Source of the DNA: an uncultured Clostridia bacterium
GTDB taxonomy: Bacteria; Bacillota; Clostridia; Oscillospirales; QAKW01
Direction of reading: 5' to 3'
NCBI GenBank assembly: GCA_944385895.1
Contig: CALWYZ010000017.1
Location: forward strand, 1-47,703
Length of the DNA: 47,703 nt
A program made the position numbers and the translations under genes. The notes beneath the pieces were generated by a model, which saw only the letters and a list, made by a program, of their open reading frames with translations, ran no database searches and was not told where the DNA came from. Shown here piece after piece: positions 42,256 through 47,703 of the stretch; the stretch's first letter is position 1; every line of letters starts with the position of its first letter.

Positions 42256-43047
42256 GAATCCCCCAGCAGCATCATGGCCGCCCGGCGGCGGGAACCGAAG
42301 GCTTCTTTTGCGGTGTCGATCAGCCGCACCTCCTGATAGCCCATGTCCCGGAGTTTTTGCGCAAACGCCTCCATATTCCCATACATCCGGGGTTTCATGT
42401 CATCGTTGAGGGCAAAGACGCCGCCTTTTTTCAACACCCGCAGGCTTTCCAGAAGAAGGGCCTGCTTATTCGCGCCGGTGATATTGTGGTAGACATAGTT
42501 GCTCACCACGGCGTCAAAGCTCTCGTCCGGAAAATCCAGTTTGTTAGCGTCGCCGTGCTGAAAGGTACACTGGGAACCCACACCTTCGCCGGCGGCGTTT
42601 TTTTCGCACATGGCCTGGCCATAGCCGTAGGCCGCGCCCCAGTAGTCTATGCCCGTTACTTTTGTCTCCGGCCATGTGAGTGCCGCCCGGATGGACAGCG
42701 CCCCGGAGCCGCAGCCTACATCCAGCAGCTTCCCTTTCCCGTCATAATCCAGATGGGAAAGCACGGTATGATGCACCCCTTCCATCATGCCTCCCCAGCC
42801 GAAAGCGTACTGCCGCCGGATCCATGTGATCCAAAAAAAGCAGCGCCAGCAGCACGGCTGCGGCTGCTGTAAAAATCACGCCGAGAACGGTGATACGGAA
42901 CACGGTAAAAAACAGCACAGCCAGCACCACTGCCAGAGCCAGAAGCCCGCCGACCATATAGAACACAGGGGTAGACATCCAGTTTCCGTACTTTTCGCCA
43001 TGGGTTCCGAGATGAATGTTTTCCCGTCTGCTTCTGTTTTCCGACAT
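42231..43047 (-). pseudogene. membrane-anchored SAM methyltransferase, frameshifted in an A7 tract
   Basis: Start ATG 43047 (MSENRSRRENIHLGTHGEKY, GGGAGG upstream), two membrane helices (VFYMVGGLLALAVVLAVLFF; VLGVIFTAAAAVLLALLF), then the frame is lost at A7 (42833-42839; T7 on the coding strand). With six T the sequence reads LLFWITWIRRQYAFGWGG and goes straight into the methyltransferase domain: LLDVGCGSGALSI, GIDYWG, GDANKLDFPDESFDAVVSN. Intact product about 271 residues. Biological frameshift or homopolymer error. Lies between the ABC pair and the second methyltransferase. Confidence 0.88.
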
Positions 43048-43070
43048 AAGACTACCTCCCATAATTTCTG

Positions 43071-44771
43071 TTAAATTCCATCAATGCTTCCCTCGAACTC
43101 GAAAGCCCGGCCGTTTTCCAGCCGTATGATCCGGCTGCATCCGGTAAGCGTCGAATGCCTGTGGGAAACGATAAGGAGCATTTTGTCCCCACATTCCCCG
43201 CGGAGCGTTTGTAGCAGTTCTTTTTCGTGCAGGACGTCCAGACTGCTGGTGGGCTCATCCATCACGATCACATCGGGGTCCATCAGCATCACGCGGGCAA
43301 TCCCCACGCGCTGGCGTTCCCCGCCGGAGAGCCGCGCCCCCATCTGCCCCATCGGGGTTTCATAGCCGTCCGGCAGGGTCCGGATAAATTCCGAAAGCCC
43401 TGCCCGGCGGGCCGCCTCCTCTATTTCCTCCCGTGCGGCGTCCGGCCTGCCCAGCGATATATTCTCCGCAATACTGCCGTTGAACAGGAAGGTATCCTGC
43501 TCCAGGACGGCGATCCGCCGGCGAAGTTCGGTTAACGGTATCTGTTCAATGGGAATCCCGTTCATACGGATCTGTCCGCTCTTCGCATTCCAGAAGCGCA
43601 GGAGCAGCCGCAGCACCGTCGATTTCCCGATGCCGCTTTCTCCCACGATCCCCACCTTTTCAGCACCGGTGACCGTAAGGCAGAAGTCCTGTAAAATGGT
43701 TCTGGAAGAATTCCCATAGGAAAAGCCCACATGGTCAAACTCCACTTTGCGGATCGGGCCGCAGGACACCGGATGCTCCGGCTCGGTAATTTCCGGAGGC
43801 GTGTCCTCAATGAGAAACAGGCGCTCCGCCGCGGCATATGTTTCCAGCAGGCTGGAAACCACCATGGTCAGGGACTGGGTGGAGGAAAAGGACGCCGCCG
43901 CCACAAAGGAAAGCACCACCGTTCCCACCGGGTTCGGCATGCCGGAAGCCGCCAGCCAGGACGCCGCCGCAATCACCAGGATCCGGGCCAGGTAAACAAA
44001 AAAGGTCGGAGCGGACGATACCGTCTGCCGGTGGAGGGTCATCCCATGAGCCGCCCGGTTGATTTCCCGGTTCTTCTCCCGCACCTGTTCCATCCGCCGG
44101 GGTCCGAAGCCAAAAATCTGGATGTCCTTCAGGCCGTAAACGCTTTCCAGCACCAGGGATTTCATCTCACCCAGCCTGGCGCGGTAGCGCATTCCCACGC
44201 CCCGTCCGGCTTTGACGGCAGCCAAAGGGAAGATTACGCTGACGATCAGGTAAACCGGCAGCAGCACGGCGGCAAACAGCGGCTGGAACCACAGCGCCAG
44301 CCCCAGGGTGACGCAGGGCAGGAGGATAACAGTAAACATGGGGCCGATGGCATGGGCGAAGAAAAATTCCACCGTTTCAATGTCCGAAACGGCAATATTC
44401 AAGATATCCCCCTTTTCCCTGTCCATCAGGCAGGCGGGAGCCAGCTTCCGGATAGTCTCGTACAGTTGCACCCGCATACTGGCCAAAAGCCGATACGCCC
44501 CCGCATGGGAAACCACGCCCTCGGTATACCGTCCCAGGACGATAAGCAGGGCGGATAGCGCCGTCAGCCCTCCGTACAGCCAGGGGGAGCCACCTACCAT
44601 CCCCGCGCCGGACAACAGCAGCAACGCGCCGAAGCCCATCAGCCCCATTTGGGAAAGATTCCCGATGATGCTGGCAAGCGTGGAGACCAATAATGTGCCC
44701 TTTACCGGCGCGGCGATGTGCAGCAGCCGCCTGGTCATGGCCGGTATGGAATAAACAAACCGTTTACGCAC
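43071..44771 (-). CDS. ABC half-transporter (permease-ATPase fusion), second pair, B subunit
   Basis: 566 residues from GTG 44771: membrane domain (about 15-310) and ATPase with Walker A GESGIGKST, Q-loop VLEQDTFLFNGS, signature LSGGERQRVGI, Walker B VIVMDEPTSSLD and VSHRHS. It resembles the ABC protein at 32657 in layout. Start overlaps the preceding ABC gene by eight bases, so the pair is a heterodimer. Two methyltransferases and a hydrolase follow in the same unit. Confidence 0.88.
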   Translation of the reverse strand: MRKRFVYSIPAMTRRLLHIAAPVKGTLLVSTLASIIGNLSQMGLMGFGALLLLSGAGMVGGSPWLYGGLTALSALLIVLGRYTEGVVSHAGAYRLLASMRVQLYETIRKLAPACLMDREKGDILNIAVSDIETVEFFFAHAIGPMFTVILLPCVTLGLALWFQPLFAAVLLPVYLIVSVIFPLAAVKAGRGVGMRYRARLGEMKSLVLESVYGLKDIQIFGFGPRRMEQVREKNREINRAAHGMTLHRQTVSSAPTFFVYLARILVIAAASWLAASGMPNPVGTVVLSFVAAASFSSTQSLTMVVSSLLETYAAAERLFLIEDTPPEITEPEHPVSCGPIRKVEFDHVGFSYGNSSRTILQDFCLTVTGAEKVGIVGESGIGKSTVLRLLLRFWNAKSGQIRMNGIPIEQIPLTELRRRIAVLEQDTFLFNGSIAENISLGRPDAAREEIEEAARRAGLSEFIRTLPDGYETPMGQMGARLSGGERQRVGIARVMLMDPDVIVMDEPTSSLDVLHEKELLQTLRGECGDKMLLIVSHRHSTLTGCSRIIRLENGRAFEFEGSIDGI

Positions 44772-46524
44772 GGCGCATCCCCTCCTCTCCCAGCTGCTCC
44801 AGTCTGGCCTGTTCCTCTACCAGGCGGCGGTACAGCCCCGCTTCCCGCATCAGCGTTTCGTGGGTACCCCTCTGGGAGATCCGCCCGTTTTCCAGCACAT
44901 AGATCCGGTCCGCATTCCGGATGGTGGACAGCCGGTGGGAAATGACGATCAGGGTACGGGTCTGGGCCAGGTCATCGATGCAGTTCCAGATTTCCTCTTC
45001 ACTGTCCGTATCCACGCTGGAAGTAGCTTCGTCAAAAATGATATACTCCGCCCGGCAGAGCAGCGCCCTGGCAATGCCGATCTTCTGACGCTGTCCGCCG
45101 GAAAGCTTCCCGCCGGCGTCGCCCACCGGGGTATCCAGGCCATTCGGCTGCGTCAGCACCCAATCCTTCAGCCGCACTTCCCTAAGAGCCTCCAGAAGTT
45201 CCCCGTCTGTAGCGGACGGAGCGGCCATCCGCAGGTTTTCCGCAATCGTACCGCTGTATAAGCTCACCGTCTGCGGTACCATGATGATCCGCCTGCGCAG
45301 CTCCTCCGGCGTCAGGCTGACGGTATCCTTCCCCTCCAGCAGGATTCGTCCCTGCTCCAGATCGTAAAACCGCATCAGAAGGGCGGCAATGGTGGATTTC
45401 CCGCTGCCGGAAAGTCCCACCAGCGCCGTCACCCTTCCCTTTGGGATATCCAGGGACACATCCTTTAAGGCCGCGCTCCTGCCCTGATAGCGGAAGGAAA
45501 CATGCTCCAGGCGGATACCGGCATAAGGCTTATCCTCCGCCGGCAGATCCGGCCGGTAAGGGCGCGCAGTGTCAATTGCCAGCAGCTTTTCCACCTTATC
45601 GGCGGCGGACACCCCCGCCAGGGCCGAATGGGTGGCGTTCATCAGCTGCCGCACCGAGCAGAAGAAGCCAAAGGACAGCATCAGCACCATCAGCCCGTCG
45701 GAAAACGCGATCTGTCCCGCGAAAATCTGCCAGGCGGCAATGGCCGTGGAGGCCGCCACCGCGCCGTAAATCAACCCGTCGGTAAGCAGGAAGGAGGAAA
45801 AATTCACCCGCATCACATCCATGACCTTATTGTTGAAGTCCCGGGATTTTTCCGACAGCACCTTCTGCCGCCCTTCGTCACGGTCAAAAAGCTTGAAGGT
45901 GGTGAGCCCCTGGACGCTCTCCAGGTAATAACCGGTCAGATCTTCCATGGAGGCCCAGTATTCTGTTTTCAGCTTTTCGATATGACGGCGGAAAATATTG
46001 TTGACAGGCAGCAGCAAGATCGAAACGGCAAAAAGCAATATCGCCGGGATGAGGGAAACCTCCCGCAGCCGGAAAAACAGATAGACAGGGGCGATCAGGC
46101 TGTATAACAGGCCGGGAAGGTACTGGCTGTAATAGACCTGCATGGATTCCACTCCGTCTACCGAAGAGGTAACGGCCGATACGGGACCGATTTTTTCAAT
46201 ATTCCCCACGTCCAGCTCCAGCACCTTGGAAAAAATACCGGCGCGCAGGGTCTGGCGGGCTTTGGCCGTACAGCGGTATTCCGCTTCTCCGGTGAGCAGT
46301 TCCAGCAGGAGCATCGCTACGGCGGTCAGCAGCGCGGACAGCACGGCCCGCCCTGCGTCAGACATCGTCATGGCAGGGGAAGCGATATTCCCCAAAAAGC
46401 CGGAGATAATCCCGGCAAAGGCGGCAAGGCCGGCCAGTACGGCAAGCTTTAACGCCGTGATCAGAAAAATCCATCTCCAAAGGCCCTTCGCCATATGGAG
46501 AAGCGTACGGTTTAACAGCAGCAT
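44764..46524 (-). CDS. ABC half-transporter (permease-ATPase fusion), second pair, A subunit
   Basis: 586 residues from ATG 46524 (MLLLNRTLLHMAKGLWRWIF), preceded by AAGGA. The frame opens at 46605, but that ATG would be only about six bases from the expected transcript start. Membrane domain about 15-320, then Walker A GLSGSGKST, VPQTVSLYSGT, signature LSGGQRQKIGI, Walker B YIIFDEATSSVD and ISHRLSTI. First gene of the five-gene minus-strand unit; its promoter has an operator between -35 and -10, divergent from tetR. Confidence 0.88.
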   Translation of the reverse strand: MLLLNRTLLHMAKGLWRWIFLITALKLAVLAGLAAFAGIISGFLGNIASPAMTMSDAGRAVLSALLTAVAMLLLELLTGEAEYRCTAKARQTLRAGIFSKVLELDVGNIEKIGPVSAVTSSVDGVESMQVYYSQYLPGLLYSLIAPVYLFFRLREVSLIPAILLFAVSILLLPVNNIFRRHIEKLKTEYWASMEDLTGYYLESVQGLTTFKLFDRDEGRQKVLSEKSRDFNNKVMDVMRVNFSSFLLTDGLIYGAVAASTAIAAWQIFAGQIAFSDGLMVLMLSFGFFCSVRQLMNATHSALAGVSAADKVEKLLAIDTARPYRPDLPAEDKPYAGIRLEHVSFRYQGRSAALKDVSLDIPKGRVTALVGLSGSGKSTIAALLMRFYDLEQGRILLEGKDTVSLTPEELRRRIIMVPQTVSLYSGTIAENLRMAAPSATDGELLEALREVRLKDWVLTQPNGLDTPVGDAGGKLSGGQRQKIGIARALLCRAEYIIFDEATSSVDTDSEEEIWNCIDDLAQTRTLIVISHRLSTIRNADRIYVLENGRISQRGTHETLMREAGLYRRLVEEQARLEQLGEEGMRRA

Positions 46525-46617
46525 AGCATTCCTTCTTCCCCAAGCACAAAATATGGCTTCCCCGATATGCGGGATCCGTTCTGGCATATCAGGAAAGCCA
46601 CACATCTATCCGTTTCT

Positions 46618-46646
46618 ATTATAGTTAGTTATTGCTAACCAGTCAA
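46618..46646 (-). promoter_or_regulatory. promoter with operator palindrome filling the spacer, copy 3
   Basis: Minus-strand -35 TTGACT (46646-46641), 17-base spacer, consensus -10 TATAAT (46623-46618). Sixteen of the 17 spacer bases are the palindrome GTTAGCAATAACTAAC (46639-46624), so a bound repressor would exclude RNA polymerase. Confidence 0.88.
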
Positions 46647-46662
46647 GAGAAAATTTTATCTC

Positions 46663-46691
46663 TTGACAAAAGAATTCGTCTATGATATATT
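46663..46691 (+). promoter_or_regulatory. tetR promoter
   Basis: -35 TTGACA (46663-46668), 17-base spacer, -10 TATATT (46686-46691), on the plus strand, back to back with the ABC promoter. Confidence 0.8.
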
Positions 46692-46723
46692 GATAATTAG
46701 ATTATCGGTAATTAAATTATCAA
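46690..46723 (+). promoter_or_regulatory. probable TetR operator
   Basis: A 34-base imperfect palindrome centred at 46706/46707 with outer arms TTGATAATT and AATTATCAA; 14 of 17 base pairs match. It overlaps the expected tetR transcript start, so autorepression is likely. Confidence 0.7.
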
Positions 46724-46742
46724 AGTAAGAAGGTGATACGTT

Positions 46743-47366
46743 ATGGCAGTGCCGGATCATTCCATTGACCCGCGGATTTTTGAGAGCGCCCGGAAGGAGT
46801 TCCTGGAAAACGGATTTGAAAAGGCTTCCCTCAAGGCCATCTGTGAAGGGGCCGGCGTCACCACTGGGGCGCTGTATAAGCGGTACAAGGGGAAAGAGGA
46901 CTTGTTCTGCGCTGTGGTGGAGCAGACGGTGAAGGACCTGTACGAGGTGGCCCATGCCCGGGGAGACCGTGACCCTGCCGCCATGTCGGACGCAGAACTC
47001 ATCAAGGCCTGGGACATGGACGGCCCGGACATGATGTGGTGGATGCGGTTCCTCTACGACCGGCACGATGATTTTGTCCTGCTGCTCTCCCGTTCCGACG
47101 GAACCCGGTACGCGAATTTCCAGCACGACTGGGTGGAGGTGCTGACAAAGGCCACCAGCGCCTTTTTGGCGGAAGCCCAGCGGCGGGGAATCTGTCGGAC
47201 GGACGTGGGACCGGAAGAACTGCATATCCTGCTTTCCGCCTTCTGGACCACCATCTATGAGCCGTTTATCCACGGCTTTGACTGGGAGCAGATCGAACAG
47301 CACTGCCGCATTGTCTGCAAGCTGTTCGACTGGCATAAGGCGCTGGAATTTCATGTGGAGAAGTAG
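46743..47366 (+). CDS. TetR family transcriptional regulator
   Basis: 207 residues. N-terminal helix-turn-helix: FESARKEFLENGFEKASLKA, ICEGAGVTTGALYKRYKGKEDLF in two steps; the C-terminal ligand domain is Trp-rich (DMMWWMRFLYDRH) and not of a recognised ligand type. AAGAAGGTGA precedes the ATG. It is divergent from the ABC/methyltransferase unit and upstream of a third ABC gene, so it may sense the transported compound and control one or both. Confidence 0.9.
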   Translation: MAVPDHSIDPRIFESARKEFLENGFEKASLKAICEGAGVTTGALYKRYKGKEDLFCAVVEQTVKDLYEVAHARGDRDPAAMSDAELIKAWDMDGPDMMWWMRFLYDRHDDFVLLLSRSDGTRYANFQHDWVEVLTKATSAFLAEAQRRGICRTDVGPEELHILLSAFWTTIYEPFIHGFDWEQIEQHCRIVCKLFDWHKALEFHVEK

Positions 47367-47387
47367 CCCTCCGCTGAGGGCTTTTCT
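47365..47387 (+). terminator. terminator after tetR
   Basis: AGCCCTC-CGCT-GAGGGCT stem followed by TTTTCTT. Confidence 0.85.
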
Positions 47388-47398
47388 TCGGTCAAAAA

Positions 47399-47414
47399 GT
47401 TAGCAATAACTAAC
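47399..47414. promoter_or_regulatory. operator palindrome, copy 4 (third ABC gene)
   Basis: GTTAGCAATAACTAAC, the same 16 bases as at 40144 and 46624 (opposite orientation). It ends six bases before the AGGAGG ribosome binding site of the truncated ABC gene. Confidence 0.8.
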
Positions 47415-47434
47415 CATATAAGGAGGTAACAACC

Positions 47435-47596
47435 GTGTTCAAAAAAGTGTTGGAATATGCGGGCGAGTACCGCAAAACCACCTACGCTTCCATGGCGGTC
47501 ATGCTTATGGGCATTGTGATGAACGTACTGCCCTTTCTCTTCCTCTACCAGCTCATGGAACCGCTGCTTTTACATGAGAATGTGGAGGTTTGGTAG
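47435..47596 (+). pseudogene. ABC half-transporter, only the first 53 codons
   Basis: GTG 47435 with AGGAGG before it; MFKKVLEYAGEYRKTTYASM and a membrane helix (VMLMGIVMNVLPFLFLYQLM) are the normal start of a CydD/MsbA-type half-transporter. After HENVEVW a TAG appears and the sequence changes to integrase antisense. A normal gene would have about 570 codons. Confidence 0.85.
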
Positions 47597-47703
47597 GCAA
47601 GCATTTCATTCTGCCAAGTGATAATCTCTTTTGTGGAAATCTCGCTGATTTTCAGCTTACCGAAAAAGGGCAGTATCTTCGTGCGGATAATATGCTCCTT
47701 CGT
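47545..47703 (-). pseudogene. tyrosine integrase fragment (N-terminal SAM-like domain)
   Basis: The minus strand reads TKEHIIRTKILPFFGKLKIS, then EISTKEIITWQNEMLAY, the core-binding domain of Tn916/phage-type integrases, entering from beyond the window. At about 47597 it crosses into the ABC fragment and stops at 47545, so the catalytic domain is gone at this place. Integrase of the element to which region 3 belongs, or of a neighbour. Confidence 0.75.

Noticed and set aside
46680..47354. A 224-codon minus-strand frame opposite tetR
   Set aside because: Antisense to a clear TetR protein that has promoter, operator and ribosome binding site.
1..47703. CRISPR array or cas genes
   Set aside because: No set of regularly spaced repeats and no Cas-like protein was seen; repeats present are tandem or paired only.

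Overview
The window suggests a low-GC Gram-positive anaerobe of the class Clostridia, probably Oscillospiraceae-like. The gene order of the first 25 kb is typical of that group (rplU-prp-rpmA-obgE; nusB-xseA-xseB-ispA-dxs-tlyA-nadK-argR-recN; yicC-remA-gmk-rpoZ-priA-def-fmt-rsmB-rlmN-stp-prkC). L27 carries the cleavable N-terminal extension, with the Prp protease gene beside it. A species cannot be named from the sequence.

Region 1 (1-25.2 kb) is AT-rich core genome, almost wholly on the minus strand, with genes touching or overlapping by a few bases. It covers ribosome assembly and rRNA modification, protein start-site processing, isoprenoid precursors, DNA repair and restart, arginine control, NAD phosphorylation, and a PASTA kinase/phosphatase pair. 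Several starts can be corrected from ribosome binding sites: TTG for obgE and stp, GTG for rplU.

Region 2 (25.4-30.8 kb) is AT-rich accessory DNA. It holds a 5'-truncated RsgI-like anti-sigma gene, a divergent flavin reductase/HxlR pair, an MFS transporter behind a small coupled ORF, a frameshifted AraC regulator, and a ferredoxin whose downstream partner gene is cut off after six codons.

Region 3 (30.85-47.7 kb) begins abruptly at that cut. Its first genes (broken HTH gene, sigma factor, XRE regulator) are typical of Tn916/Tn1549-type conjugative elements. From about 32.2 kb the base composition becomes clearly GC-rich. The cargo looks like an iron- or heme-linked uptake/export locus: a secreted NEAT-domain protein, two pairs of ABC half-transporters, a DUF454 membrane protein, two SAM methyltransferases, an alpha/beta hydrolase, a DtxR-type regulator fragment, a DtxR/MarR-like regulator with an extra domain, and a TetR regulator. 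One palindrome, GTTAGCAATAACTAAC (one copy is a variant), lies in front of four transcription units here and in one case fills the gap between -35 and -10, so the units look like a single regulon. The island ends at a truncated third ABC gene fused to a tyrosine-integrase fragment.

Region 3 is heavily rearranged: three fusion junctions that truncate genes on both sides, a 110-bp tandem duplication breaking the hydrolase, and 33-bp direct repeats around one methyltransferase. A7-tract frameshifts affect the AraC gene and one methyltransferase, and an in-frame stop shortens the XRE regulator. Some of these could be assembly or homopolymer errors and should be checked in reads before the island is interpreted.
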